A stretch of DNA of 64,000 nt from Chryseobacterium camelliae (GCF_030818575.1 NZ_JAUTAL010000001.1:124001-188000); one strand, 5' to 3'; counted from the stretch's first letter, positions 32,302 through 41,681 are shown. A program made the numbers and translations. Notes: generated by a model not told the origin, from the letters alone.

Positions 32302-33249
32302 GTGGAGGATGCTGTAAACATATTGGCTCAGAGTAGAAGAAGATTGACCAAACTTAAACTTCTTTCCAATTTTTTTGAGAACGTTGATATTATTTCGATC
32401 TATATTAAGACAGATATTATCCATAATCTTTTTCAGGAAAATAAAGCACTCGATTACAGCAAGCTTGAACTTTTTCACCTTCAGTATACTGACAGCCTTA
32501 TTGAGCTCTTAAGCAAAATCAAGAGACAAAAGGAAAATGATATGCTGGCGGTAATCAATGAAATGGACGTTAATAATCAATACATTTCAGGTTTTGAAGA
32601 AAAGCATGAAAACAGTTTTGAAACAGATAGGAAAATGTACAGCAGTATTTTTTCAGATCAGCTGAAAAACCTGTACAGAGATCTTACCGAAGAAAAATTC
32701 CGGTTGAACTGGGATAATGTTTTATATTTCCATACAAAATATGCATCAGAATTCTATAGAGCGGATAGTGATGAAATTTTGCTGAAATCCGGTGTTTTTT
32801 CGGCATATCAGTACAGAGAATACCGGATCGAAAAGAAACTTTTGGGAAGGCTTAATATTCAAAATTTTAAGGTTCGCTTTATTTGCGGTTACTTGATATC
32901 CGGAAATGCCTATGAATTATTTAAAGTTTTTCAGTCGGAAGACCATTTCATTTTTGATATTGAAGGTAAACAAATGTATCTGATTGCTCCTGAAACCCTG
33001 AAAAAGTTGAATACTTTACCAAATGAATCGAACAAAGGAACCATTATCCATCAGTTGAAAATAAAAAACAGACAGCTGGAGGAAAAAATGGTTGAAAGAA
33101 AAAAAACATTGCCGGAGCAAATATCAAATGTACTCAAAGATTACATTAAAAATCTGGAAAATACAGACATCATGAGCAGAATATTTGACATTAATGAAGA
33201 AACAAATATTCTTCGCGCGATGCTGAATTTAAATCTTAATAACAATTGA
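32302..33249 (+). CDS. Unknown helical protein inside ter-type operon
   Basis: Begins with GTG at 32302, preceded by AGAGGTGGAGG-like purines; 315 residues, strongly helical and Lys/Glu/Asn-rich, no membrane segment. No domain is recognised. Its position between telA and the second terD indicates a role in the same response. Coiled-coil segments lie near the C-terminus (QLKIKNRQLEEKMVERKKTL). Confidence 0.65.
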   Translation: MEDAVNILAQSRRRLTKLKLLSNFFENVDIISIYIKTDIIHNLFQENKALDYSKLELFHLQYTDSLIELLSKIKRQKENDMLAVINEMDVNNQYISGFEEKHENSFETDRKMYSSIFSDQLKNLYRDLTEEKFRLNWDNVLYFHTKYASEFYRADSDEILLKSGVFSAYQYREYRIEKKLLGRLNIQNFKVRFICGYLISGNAYELFKVFQSEDHFIFDIEGKQMYLIAPETLKKLNTLPNESNKGTIIHQLKIKNRQLEEKMVERKKTLPEQISNVLKDYIKNLENTDIMSRIFDINEETNILRAMLNLNLNNN

Positions 33250-33308
33250 AGTTAAATTGATCAATAAGTTTTACAATTACTGAATAACAACAATAAACTG
33301 AACATAAA

Positions 33309-33920
33309 ATGGCTATCAACTTACAAAAAGGTCAGAGAATTAACCTAACTAAAGAAAATGGAACAACACTTACACAGGCTTGTGTAGGTATTAATTGGGG
33401 AGCAATTGAGAAAAAAGGATTTTTCGGAGGAATAACCAGAGAAGCAGTGGATCTTGACGGAAGCTGTATTTTATATGATGCTAATAAAAATGCAACGGAA
33501 GTAATTTATTTCGGGAATCTTAAGTCTAAAAACGGTGCCGTAAAGCATAGTGGCGATGATTTGACGGGGGATGTTGATGGGAATGATGGCCTTGATAATG
33601 AGGTTATTACGGTGGATTTTAGCAGTCTCGATTCCAGTGTTGAGCATGTAGCTTTAGTGCTGAACAGTTATAAAGGACAGGATTTCGGAACGATTCCTTT
33701 TGCTTCAATAAGAATTTACGAGGGAACTCCTACAAATGTAAGAGAAGTTTTTGCTAAATATGATATAGCTAATGATGCCTCTTTCAAAGGCCACGTGGCT
33801 ATGGTAATGGGGATTTTCTATAAGAGAAACGGAGAATGGAAGTTCAATGCCATTGGAGATCCTACGGCAGATAAGAAATTGCAGCAAACCATTGAAACAG
33901 TAAAGCAGAAATATCTATAG
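33309..33920 (+). CDS. TerD-family tellurium/stress protein (2), TerZ-like
   Basis: 203 residues. The TerD domain has AVDLDGSCILYDANKN, HSGDDLTGDVDGNDGLDNE (Ca2+ ligands kept, slightly extended loop) and VMGIFYKRNGEWKFNAIG. The insert KKGFFGGITREAVDL distinguishes it from the first TerD and resembles TerZ-like members. It lies 60 bp after the unknown gene. Confidence 0.9.
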   Translation: MAINLQKGQRINLTKENGTTLTQACVGINWGAIEKKGFFGGITREAVDLDGSCILYDANKNATEVIYFGNLKSKNGAVKHSGDDLTGDVDGNDGLDNEVITVDFSSLDSSVEHVALVLNSYKGQDFGTIPFASIRIYEGTPTNVREVFAKYDIANDASFKGHVAMVMGIFYKRNGEWKFNAIGDPTADKKLQQTIETVKQKYL

Positions 33921-33970
33921 GATTCAGTAAAACAGAGCTGAATTCTTCTTGAATAATAAGATAAAAACTA

Positions 33971-35062
33971 ATGGCAATATTTGTACTTCTGTGCAACTAT
34001 TGCTTTTATCATATAATACGCACATATAAAGTGAACAAACATCAAAGTATTTTAGAGCTGCATCCGGGTCTTGTCTGGGGTTTTGCAGTAACGGTGATCA
34101 TCATGCTGCTCCTCGATTTGGGGGTTTTTAACAAGAAAAGTCATGAGATTTCTTCAAAGGAGGCTACCATCTGGTCTATAGTATGGATCTCGCTGTCAAT
34201 GGTATTTTCAGGCGTTGTGTACTGGGTGTACAACTCAGACCTGGGATCTGGGAGCCATGCTCTGGCAATAGAAAAGTTTACCCAGTATCAGGCGGCTTAC
34301 TGGATTGAAAAGGCACTTTCAGTAGATAACCTCTTTGTATTCATCCTTGTTTTCGGATTTTTCAAAGTTCCGAAGTACCTGCATCATAAAGTCCTTTTTT
34401 GGGGGATTATCGGGGCACTGATCTTCAGGGCAGTATTCATATTTGCAGGAGTAGGGCTGATCAACCTGACCTATCTACCGGAAATAAATATCTTTGGGCA
34501 TCCCGTTAAGATCAACATCGTAATGGCCTTGTTCGGAATATTTCTTGTGTATGCGGGCATTAAATCCTGGGGCGGAGGGAGCGACGATGAAGATGAGGAT
34601 TACAGCAATACTCCGGGAGCAAGATTAATCAAAAGGTTCTGGAAAGTTTCCGATACGTACGTAGGAGATCGGTTCTTTACAGTTCAGAATGGCATTAAGA
34701 TGGCGACTCCGCTGTTGGTTGTGGTAGCCGTAATTGAATTTACCGATGTACTTTTTGCGGTAGATTCCATCCCTGCTATTTTCGCGATTTCCAATGATCC
34801 CTTTATCCTCTATACCTCTAATATATTTGCCATTTTGGGGCTCAGATCCCTTTATTTCCTGCTTGCTAATTTTATCCACATGTTCAGCAAGCTGCCTTAT
34901 GGGCTGGCAATTATTCTGACATTCATAGGAATCAAAATGCTGATTGCACCCTGGATTCATATTTCTTCTCCTGTATCATTGGGGATTGTAGGCGGTATAC
35001 TGATTATTTCTGTACTCCTGTCCGTTATATTTCCGGATAAAGAAACGAACAAGACACCCTAA
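33971..35062 (+). CDS. terC: TerC/Alx-family integral membrane protein
   Basis: 363 residues with about 9 membrane segments. TerC signature regions are present: EKALSVDNLFVFILVFGFF (near 115-133) and EFTDVLFAVDSIPAIFAIS (near 256-274), with paired acidic residues in membrane helices that fit metal (Mn2+) export in the Alx/TerC family. An acidic loop SDDEDEDYSN sits between. It closes the operon before a terminator at 35090. Confidence 0.93.
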   Translation: MAIFVLLCNYCFYHIIRTYKVNKHQSILELHPGLVWGFAVTVIIMLLLDLGVFNKKSHEISSKEATIWSIVWISLSMVFSGVVYWVYNSDLGSGSHALAIEKFTQYQAAYWIEKALSVDNLFVFILVFGFFKVPKYLHHKVLFWGIIGALIFRAVFIFAGVGLINLTYLPEINIFGHPVKINIVMALFGIFLVYAGIKSWGGGSDDEDEDYSNTPGARLIKRFWKVSDTYVGDRFFTVQNGIKMATPLLVVVAVIEFTDVLFAVDSIPAIFAISNDPFILYTSNIFAILGLRSLYFLLANFIHMFSKLPYGLAIILTFIGIKMLIAPWIHISSPVSLGIVGGILIISVLLSVIFPDKETNKTP

Positions 35063-35089
35063 TATATAATTTCGCTAGACAATAGTTAC

Positions 35090-35118
35090 TGCTCCTGAAA
35101 GAAATTCTTTTAGGAGCA
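35090..35118 (+). terminator. Rho-independent terminator of the ter-type operon
   Basis: TGCTCCT and AGGAGCA pair, with AAAGAA/TTCTTT extending the stem; TTTATTTG follows. Confidence 0.8.
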
Positions 35119-35148
35119 TTTATTTGTATATAACTAAGAAAAAACAGA

Positions 35149-35187
35149 CAGACAGGTTTGTCTGTTTTAGTATTTTGGCTATCTTTG
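35149..35187 (+). promoter_or_regulatory. Promoter and probable operator of TetR gene
   Basis: TTG (35158-35160), exactly 19 bp, and TATCTTTG (35180-35187) form a textbook flavobacterial promoter. The palindrome CAGACAGGTTTGTCTG (35149-35164) overlaps the -33 element, as expected for autorepression. Confidence 0.75.
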
Positions 35188-35208
35188 TTTGTATGCAATA
35201 TAATTAAG

Positions 35209-35736
35209 ATGAAATCTCCAAAAGAAAGAATTATAGATACAACATTTGTTTTGTTTGCGAAACAAGGCTACAATTCTACGGGAATCAACCAGATCATTTC
35301 AGAAGCCGGGGTAGCGAAAGCAAGCTTTTATCAGCACTTCAGATCCAAAGAAGACTTGTGCATTGAATTTCTTAATGTGAGGCATGAGTACTGGTTCAGT
35401 GAAATGCGGAATTTCTTGTGTGATGCTAAAGATGTACGTTCAAAGGTACTCAGTGCTTTTGATTTTCTCATCTACATGAATCAAAAGGAGGATTTCAGAG
35501 GTTGCAGTTTCCTAAATATCCTTTCGGAGATTCCAACAGATTATATCAGGATCCTGAGCGTGATCCAGTCTCATAAATCTGACCTCAGAAAATATTTTTC
35601 AGACCTTTTGCAGGATGATATGCTTTCAGATCATATCTATTTGCTTTTTGAAAGCAGCATCATAGAAAGCCAGCTGTTCAGATCGAATGAACTCATTGAA
35701 AAATCAAAAAATATAGTTGCCAATTTAATTTCATAA
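35209..35736 (+). CDS. TetR-family transcriptional regulator
   Basis: The ATG at 35209 gives 175 residues and starts right before the HTH (KERIIDTTFVLFAKQGYNSTGINQIISEAGVAKASFYQHF, shown in family order at residues 4-43). The C-terminal ligand domain contains FRGCSFLNI, typical of LmrA/YxaF-type members. It precedes the DUF1348 gene by 3 bp and probably controls both through the palindrome at 35149. Confidence 0.9.
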   Translation: MKSPKERIIDTTFVLFAKQGYNSTGINQIISEAGVAKASFYQHFRSKEDLCIEFLNVRHEYWFSEMRNFLCDAKDVRSKVLSAFDFLIYMNQKEDFRGCSFLNILSEIPTDYIRILSVIQSHKSDLRKYFSDLLQDDMLSDHIYLLFESSIIESQLFRSNELIEKSKNIVANLIS

Positions 35737-35739
35737 ATT

Positions 35740-36153
35740 ATGGAACAGAAACATCCGCTTCCGCCGTTTAGTGAAGAAACGGCCAAAGAAAAAATCCAGA
35801 TGGCAGAAGATGCCTGGAACAGCCGCGATCCCGAGAAAGTTTCGAAAGCCTATACAGAAGACAGTGAATGGAGAAACAGAGATACGTTTATTTCCGGGCG
35901 AAAAGAAATAGTTCTTTTCCTGAAGGAAAAATGGGGGAAGGAACTTAACTATAAGCTCAGGAAAGAATATTGGGCGCACACCGGTAACAGGATTGCGGTC
36001 CGTTTTGAATATGAATATCAGACGGAAGAAGGGAAGTGGTTCAGAGCTTACGGAAACGAAAACTGGGAGTTTGATGAAAACGGATTTATGTCAAAAAGAT
36101 ATGCAAGCATAAATGATCTTGCCATATCGGAAGAAGAAAGGAAACTCAGATAA
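35740..36153 (+). CDS. DUF1348 / NTF2-like (SnoaL-type) protein
   Basis: 137 residues, Trp-rich single cone-fold domain: [27 protein letters not shown] in parts, [32 protein letters not shown]. The function of DUF1348 is not known; relatives are often TetR-controlled. Confidence 0.85.
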   Translation: MEQKHPLPPFSEETAKEKIQMAEDAWNSRDPEKVSKAYTEDSEWRNRDTFISGRKEIVLFLKEKWGKELNYKLRKEYWAHTGNRIAVRFEYEYQTEEGKWFRAYGNENWEFDENGFMSKRYASINDLAISEEERKLR

Positions 36154-36198
36154 ACAGTCTGATTTCAGGAGAGTACAGATTTGGAGTTTAGCCAATAA

Positions 36199-37281
36199 TT
36201 ATACCCCATGCAGGAGTTTATTGATTTTCCTTCTGGTCTGTACAGAAACCTGGTAAGCTTCTTTACGCAGCCTCTGTATCCTTCCTACAGGCTGAAAAAT
36301 AGTTTTACTTTCAAAGGGGTTAAATGAAAGCAGTTCATTACTGCATTCACGCGGGTCCAGTAAAGAGCCTTTATCTAAGGACACAGTTCCGATTTTTATA
36401 AAAGGAGAATTTCTCCACTCTCTATTCAGCTTATTGACCGGCTGGTCTTTCAGATCATAACACAGCTGGATATAGACATCGGCAGTAAAATTATGCTCCG
36501 TCAAATAAGAATCAACCGCAAGCCTTTGCTTCATTGATTTCCCGAAATGTTTTTCTACGGATTTCGGAACAAGTTTAATTTTTGCCATATGATCCCCCAG
36601 TCTGTAGGCCCCAACAGAATGATAATTGAAAGAAAGCATGAAATGATTCCTCTTTACCATCAGCTTAGCCGCATTTTTAATGAAAGGGAACGTAAAAAAG
36701 CAGGGTATAACCTTTAAAAACTGCGCTGCAGCGGCCAATATGAAGGATCTGTTGACATAGGTGAACAGTTTCAGAAAGGTGCTTACAGAATTAATCGGGA
36801 ATAGCGGGAAATTAACCAGAGGATAATTGGCAATCGTATTTCCATGGTCATTTATGATCTTCACGGCAAAACCATAAGCAGGAATATCTTTTCCTTTCTT
36901 GATGATTTTAGGATGGGCATTGGAAAGTCTTATGACAATGTCATATTTCTCTTTGTCGAAAAAAGGTTTAAGGAATCCCGGGGCAGATGGTGAGATCTGA
37001 AAAAATCCTTTCGCTACAGCATAGGTTTTTGCATGGGCATTCCGGGTGGCATAGTTGACATCGCTTACGGATGAAGACTGTTCAACAAAATCCGCAATAC
37101 TTTTTTTATTGACTTCAAGAAGTTCCTGTTCCTTCTCCGTCAGTTCATCAAATTTCCTGTTGTATCTTAATGGCTCTGGCATCAGTTTTTTAAATTCAAT
37201 AATAACGCCAAGTTCTGAATCGCGTGTTAATCCAGTATTAAGTTTTTTTGAAATTATTTCGCATCCTGGTGAGAATGTCAT
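36199..37281 (-). CDS. Catalase-like heme protein
   Basis: 360 residues from ATG 37281; an ATG at 37182 (MPEPLRYNRKFDELTEKE) is an alternative. The protein matches the small catalase-related family: AKTYAVAKGFFQI, IVIRLSNAHPKI with a likely SN motif, GFAVKIIND, NYPLVNFPLFPI and RECSNELLSFNPF. Relatives bind heme and may act as a peroxidase or fatty-acid hydroperoxide enzyme rather than true catalase. No signal peptide. Confidence 0.75.
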   Translation of the reverse strand: MTFSPGCEIISKKLNTGLTRDSELGVIIEFKKLMPEPLRYNRKFDELTEKEQELLEVNKKSIADFVEQSSSVSDVNYATRNAHAKTYAVAKGFFQISPSAPGFLKPFFDKEKYDIVIRLSNAHPKIIKKGKDIPAYGFAVKIINDHGNTIANYPLVNFPLFPINSVSTFLKLFTYVNRSFILAAAAQFLKVIPCFFTFPFIKNAAKLMVKRNHFMLSFNYHSVGAYRLGDHMAKIKLVPKSVEKHFGKSMKQRLAVDSYLTEHNFTADVYIQLCYDLKDQPVNKLNREWRNSPFIKIGTVSLDKGSLLDPRECSNELLSFNPFESKTIFQPVGRIQRLRKEAYQVSVQTRRKINKLLHGV

Positions 37282-37396
37282 AACTCTAAAACAGCTTGTT
37301 TTTGAACTTATAGAATAACCTGCTGCCGTGTTAATTTAAAACTAAGAGATCCTGATCTTACAGCAATAAAAAGTATCTTTGCAAAAAACAACAGCA

Positions 37397-37831
37397 ATGG
37401 GAGTATCCGATATCTTACAAAAACGCAAAAAGGAATTGGCTGAGAAAAACCTCAGGGACGGAAATGAATACAGGGAAGAATATGGTAAAAGAGAATCTGT
37501 AATTACTTTACCCAGCGGTCTTCAGTATGAGATCATTACAGAAGGAAACGGTGCGAAGCCCGGTCCTAAATCTACGGTTAAATGCCATTATCACGGTACC
37601 ACTATTTCCGGTAAAATCTTTGACAGCTCTGTAAAAAGAGGGCAGCCGGCATCTTTTCCTCTTAACAGGGTGATTGAAGGATGGACGGAAGCTCTTCAGC
37701 TTATGCCTGTAGGAAGCAAATGGAGGCTGATCATTCCTCCGCATCTTGCCTATGGTGATCAGCAGATCAGCAAGGAAATAGGACCGAACAGCACACTGGT
37801 TTTTGAAGTGGAATTGCTCGATATCAAATAA
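37397..37831 (+). CDS. FKBP-type peptidyl-prolyl cis-trans isomerase
   Basis: ATG 37397 gives 144 residues; an in-frame TTG upstream overlaps the TATCTTTG box (37374-37381) and is rejected. An N-terminal helical part (FkpA-like, 1-35) precedes one FKBP domain (about 40-144): VKCHYHGTTISGKIFDSS, FPLNRVIEGWTEALQLMPVGSKW in parts, IPPHLAYGDQQ, LVFEVELLDIK. No signal peptide, so cytoplasmic. Confidence 0.92.
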   Translation: MGVSDILQKRKKELAEKNLRDGNEYREEYGKRESVITLPSGLQYEIITEGNGAKPGPKSTVKCHYHGTTISGKIFDSSVKRGQPASFPLNRVIEGWTEALQLMPVGSKWRLIIPPHLAYGDQQISKEIGPNSTLVFEVELLDIK

Positions 37832-37852
37832 GATATAATTAAATATACCTTA

Positions 37853-37878
37853 AAATTTACCCTGCCCAGGGTAAATTT
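37853..37878 (+). terminator. Rho-independent terminator
   Basis: AAATTTACCCT and AGGGTAAATTT form an 11-bp stem followed by T-rich DNA. Confidence 0.85.
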
Positions 37879-37989
37879 TTTTATTTGTATTATATTAGTA
37901 GTACATAATTCAGGTTCAAAGCAGAGCTTTGCAGACGTAAAAATGTGGTTTGGCTGGCCATGTATTTGATATTATTATAAAACAGATCT

Positions 37990-38940
37990 ATGAGAAAATT
38001 TTTGTACATTTTCTTTGCTCTCAGTATACTCACTTCCTGTGTATCTAAGAGAAACCAGGCCATCAGGCAGAACATTCTTACGCTTAGAGACAGTTACTGT
38101 AAGGCGCCATTCCAGTATAACTACTCCAATAGATTTCCCTCGCATAACTCAGATTCCATCCTGCTGGCTAATAGTCAACTTAAACCTATGTTTTCAGATC
38201 AGAGCATACTGATCCTTAATGCTTTGGATAACCTGGATGAAGTCTACAAGATCATTAAGCTTAAAAAAGACTCTTCCTTAACCTCGCAGGTACAAATCCT
38301 TCAGCTTAAAAGCAGGATCAACAGTAAGATAACCATTGCCCTGACTGAGCTGGACGCTGTCGCCGCTGAATTCGACTGCGAAGGAGAGCGTGTAGCCCAG
38401 ATCGGGAATTATGTGGATAACCTGAACCAGTCCAGAAACAATAAAATGATCCTGTATTCCATTGTTGCCGGGGCTGCAACTTCTATTGCGGGAGGAATTG
38501 TGAAAGACGGCGGATGGAGTAATGCCATTGATATCGGTGGAGGTATACTTGGGGCGGGATTTGGTCTTGCTACCCTGAATCCTAAGGGGAAAAAGGTAGA
38601 ATTTATCCACCAGCGAAACCTCTTGAGGGATATTTGGAATGAAAAACTTGAATCCCCTAATTTTCCACCTTTTATCTGGTACATGTATACAGAGAAAAAA
38701 TTTTCCAATAAGGAAAAGCATTCCATTATCAGCAGCATGAAGGAAAGATGGCTGCATTACCAGTTTGACGATGATAAAGAAAAAGCAGATCATTCTGTCA
38801 TATTTAAGGACGGAGGTTATTACCGGGCAGACGACCTCCATAACCGCGCGGCCATGCTTAACCAGATGCAGTCTGCTACCAGAACCATCAATCAGAATAT
38901 CAACTACCTTTTGCTGGACCTGGACAGGCTTATTCTTTGA
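37990..38940 (+). CDS. Hypothetical lipoprotein
   Basis: 316 residues. A lipobox LTSC ends the signal peptide (lipidated C17). The mature part is helical with a hydrophobic, Gly-rich segment (SIVAGAATSIAGGIVKDGG, about 158-176, and GGGILGAGFGLATL) resembling a glycine-zipper region. No known domain is recognised. It stands alone. Confidence 0.75.
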   Translation: MRKFLYIFFALSILTSCVSKRNQAIRQNILTLRDSYCKAPFQYNYSNRFPSHNSDSILLANSQLKPMFSDQSILILNALDNLDEVYKIIKLKKDSSLTSQVQILQLKSRINSKITIALTELDAVAAEFDCEGERVAQIGNYVDNLNQSRNNKMILYSIVAGAATSIAGGIVKDGGWSNAIDIGGGILGAGFGLATLNPKGKKVEFIHQRNLLRDIWNEKLESPNFPPFIWYMYTEKKFSNKEKHSIISSMKERWLHYQFDDDKEKADHSVIFKDGGYYRADDLHNRAAMLNQMQSATRTINQNINYLLLDLDRLIL

Positions 38941-39026
38941 TAGAGCTGACATAACTTAGGGTCATCTTTATCTTTGAATGAGAAATCAAACGATCCGAAT
39001 TTGTACATTTGTTTTTATCTCTAAAG

Positions 39027-39596
39027 ATGTCGGAATTAAAAAAAATCAGGGAAGCACAACATCTGACACAGGAAGAACTGGCAGAAAAATCAGGTCTTTC
39101 AGTCAGGACTATTCAAAGGATTGAGGCGGGGACCCAGCCCAAAGGATATACCCTGAAAACTCTGGCCAACAGTCTGAACATTGCCGAAAAAGATTTACTG
39201 ACTTCGGCTATTCCTGAAGAAGAAAAAAATGATGAATTGTTTTCTTGGCAGGCAAAAGAGGAATCGGCCAATTATGCCGCGGTTAAAATCATCAACCTTT
39301 CTTCGCTGCCGCTTGCCTGGCTTCCGGTGGCTAATTTCCTGCTGCCGTTATTGCTTATGTATTGTATAAAAGATAAATCTATGCTGGCAAAACAGATCAT
39401 TTCCCTCCAGATTTTTTTATCCGTTATCTTCCCAGTTATTTTCATGGCAGTCGTTTTTATGAAGCTCGGACATGCCTCCGTTACGCTGGCTATCGTTCTG
39501 CTGACATTTGCCAATATCTACATCATCCTTAGGAATGCCTATGAAATAGACCGGAAACGCAAGCTTTTCTACAAGCTGAATTTCAGTCTTTTATAG
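39027..39596 (+). CDS. XRE-family HTH regulator fused to membrane domain
   Basis: ATG 39027; the promoter box TACATTTG (39004-39011) rules out the upstream TTG. 189 residues: HTH_XRE (1-55, IREAQHLTQEELAEKSGLSVRTIQRIE in parts), then three to four membrane helices from residue 85 (LPLAWLPVANFLLPLLLMY, QIFLSVIFPVIFMAVVF). Membrane-tethered XRE regulators of this kind are common in flavobacteria; the target is unknown, possibly the next gene. Confidence 0.85.
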   Translation: MSELKKIREAQHLTQEELAEKSGLSVRTIQRIEAGTQPKGYTLKTLANSLNIAEKDLLTSAIPEEEKNDELFSWQAKEESANYAAVKIINLSSLPLAWLPVANFLLPLLLMYCIKDKSMLAKQIISLQIFLSVIFPVIFMAVVFMKLGHASVTLAIVLLTFANIYIILRNAYEIDRKRKLFYKLNFSLL

Positions 39597-39682
39597 AGCT
39601 GTCAGGCAATTGTCAGGTTTTTGTCAGGTCTGTTTTTCAATCCGCATTGCATTATTTATGAACCTTTGTCAAAAATAATTGT

Positions 39683-41146
39683 ATGCAAAAATATGCCCTG
39701 CTCATCATTATGATGTTCTTTTTTCAAAGGAACATGCAAGCTCAGATCGATAAAAATTCACCATTATTTACAGAACTTAAAACACAGGACAGCCTCTTTT
39801 TTGAACGAGGCTTCAACAACTGTGATATGGCTTATATGGAAAAATCTGTTGATGATAATCTCAGGTTTTATCATGATAAGGGTGGATTTCAGGACCGAAA
39901 GCTGTTTCTGCAAAGAGTGAAACAAAATATCTGTTCAAATCCTGACCAGAAGCCTATCCGTAAACGAATAGAAAACAGCATGGAAGTTTTTCCCCTGTAT
40001 GACAACGGAAAGCTGTATGGTGCGGTACAGTCCGGTGAGCATCAGTTTTATATCCGGGAGAAAAATAAGGAAGATGTGTTGGGTGGTCAGGCGAAATTCA
40101 CAACTGTCTGGATTAAAAAGGATGGCAGGTGGATCATCAGCGATATTCTAAGCTATGACCATCGAGAGCCAGGAAAATCTGAAATCACGGACGACCTCCA
40201 ACAGTTGCTGAAAGATAACCATATTCCAACACTGGGACTGGGAATTATAGAAAACGGAAAACTGACTCAGGTACGGGTTATGGGAACACTTGACGGCAGG
40301 ACAGCGACATCCCTTAACAGTATTTTCAATGTGGCTTCTTTAACTAAGCCTGTTACAGCCATGATTGCATTGCGGTTGGTAAGTCTCGGAAAATGGAACC
40401 TTGATGAGCCGCTCGATCATTATTGGATAGACCCTGATATCGCCCATGATCCATGGCACAAAAAACTGACCACGCGCCTGGTACTGAGTCATCAGACCGG
40501 CTTTCCGAACTGGAGATGGCAAAACAAAGATCACAAGCTCAGTTTTGAATATGAGCCCGGAGCCCGATACCAATATTCCGGGGAAGGCTTTGAATATCTG
40601 CGGAAAGCCCTGGAAAACAAATTTCACAAAAACCTGGAGAAATTAGCTGAAGAACTTATCTTCCGGCCACTGGAAATGCATCATACAGGCTACATCTGGA
40701 ATGAGGGCATAGACTCGGGAAAAATAGTGGTAGGGTACGATAAAAACCTGAATCCTTATGAAACAGTAAAAAACAAAACCCCCAATGCGGCTGATGACCT
40801 GATGACTTCTGTGGAAGATTACGGAAGATTCTTAATGGCTGTAATGAATAATGAACTGCTTTCAACAAATGTTTTTGAAGAAATGAAGGCCAGACAGGTA
40901 AAAACAAAACAGGATAAATACTTCGGGCTTGGTTTTGAGCTATATGATTTAGGGAATAATGAGATTGCTCTTTCACATGGCGGGTCAGATAAAGGGGTCA
41001 ATACAATTGTTTTTATTTTGCCTAAAACCAGGCAGGGCCTGATTATTTTCACCAATGTTGATCATGGTTATACCATCTATGAAGCGCTGGTCAAATACTA
41101 CCTTGGAGAATCGGGAAAGAAAATCATAGAAATAGAAACCCGGTAA
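39683..41146 (+). CDS. Serine hydrolase, class C beta-lactamase-like, with N-terminal SnoaL-like domain
   Basis: 487 residues: signal peptide (to about 20), an NTF2/DUF4440-like domain (about 28-155; AMWISDILSYDHR-type end), and a beta-lactamase/PBP4b-like domain (about 170-480). Catalytic motifs: SLTK (S of NVASLTKPVT near 219), Tyr of YQYSGEGF near 299, and HGGSD near 433 in place of KTG. It is likely a periplasmic esterase or peptidase, not necessarily a resistance enzyme. Confidence 0.85.
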   Translation: MQKYALLIIMMFFFQRNMQAQIDKNSPLFTELKTQDSLFFERGFNNCDMAYMEKSVDDNLRFYHDKGGFQDRKLFLQRVKQNICSNPDQKPIRKRIENSMEVFPLYDNGKLYGAVQSGEHQFYIREKNKEDVLGGQAKFTTVWIKKDGRWIISDILSYDHREPGKSEITDDLQQLLKDNHIPTLGLGIIENGKLTQVRVMGTLDGRTATSLNSIFNVASLTKPVTAMIALRLVSLGKWNLDEPLDHYWIDPDIAHDPWHKKLTTRLVLSHQTGFPNWRWQNKDHKLSFEYEPGARYQYSGEGFEYLRKALENKFHKNLEKLAEELIFRPLEMHHTGYIWNEGIDSGKIVVGYDKNLNPYETVKNKTPNAADDLMTSVEDYGRFLMAVMNNELLSTNVFEEMKARQVKTKQDKYFGLGFELYDLGNNEIALSHGGSDKGVNTIVFILPKTRQGLIIFTNVDHGYTIYEALVKYYLGESGKKIIEIETR

Positions 41147-41180
41147 TACATCACCAATCCTAGCATACCTGAATTTTAAA

Positions 41181-41221
41181 TGTAAATAAATTTGTTACAT
41201 TTAAAAAAGTTTATATCTTTG
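41181..41221 (+). promoter_or_regulatory. Promoter and operator of Rrf2 gene
   Basis: TTG (41192-41194), exactly 19 bp, TATCTTTG (41214-41221). The palindromic TGTAA-N9-TTACA (41181-41199) covers the -33 element and is repeated at 41663-41681. Confidence 0.7.
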
Positions 41222-41233
41222 CATAACATTCAT

Positions 41234-41644
41234 ATGAACAATACAAGGTTTGCAACGGCAATACATATCATGACTTTACTGTCAGCCAGCCCTCAGGACT
41301 GGTTGACCTCCGAATGGATAGCGGGAAGCATTAACATCAACCCTGTTATAGTCCGTAAAGAATTAAGCGTTCTCAGAAATGCCGGTTTGATCATCAGCCG
41401 TCAGGGAAAGGAAGGAGGCAGCCAGTTAGCCAGGAAGGCAGGAAGTATAACTATTTCTGAGATTTATGCTGCAGTAAAGAATACCGAAGTTTTAGGAAAG
41501 AAAAACCTGAATCCCAATCCTGTATGTGCTGTGGGAAGGAATATCAACAATCATTTGAACGTTTTGTTCACCGAAACGGATAAACTCGTTTCAGAATTTC
41601 TGGGTAATAAGACGCTGCAGGAATTTACAGACCAGTTTAAGTAA
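41234..41644 (+). CDS. Rrf2-family regulator, YwnA-like
   Basis: ATG 41234 gives 136 residues. A winged HTH (FATAIHIMTLLSA, LTSEWIAGSININPVIVRKELSVLRNAGLI in parts, EGGSQLARK) is followed by a short C-terminal part with a single Cys near 100 (NPVCAVG), not the three-Cys cluster of IscR, so it resembles YwnA or thiol-sensing Rrf2 members. It precedes a YwnB-like gene. TGTAA-N9-TTACA sites before both genes point to autoregulation and control of its neighbour. Confidence 0.88.
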   Translation: MNNTRFATAIHIMTLLSASPQDWLTSEWIAGSININPVIVRKELSVLRNAGLIISRQGKEGGSQLARKAGSITISEIYAAVKNTEVLGKKNLNPNPVCAVGRNINNHLNVLFTETDKLVSEFLGNKTLQEFTDQFK

Positions 41645-41662
41645 AAAAAATTTGTCAATAAA

Positions 41663-41681
41663 TGTAACAAAAAATATTACA
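41663..41681. promoter_or_regulatory. Second TGTAA-N9-TTACA operator
   Basis: TGTAACAAAAAATATTACA, 22 bp upstream of the YwnB-like gene, has the same half-sites and spacing as the site at 41181-41199. Confidence 0.65.

Noticed and set aside
39683..41146. Beta-lactamase resistance gene
   Set aside because: The fold and SxxK motif fit, but the N-terminal SnoaL-like domain and HGGSD motif point to a generic serine hydrolase; resistance cannot be claimed.
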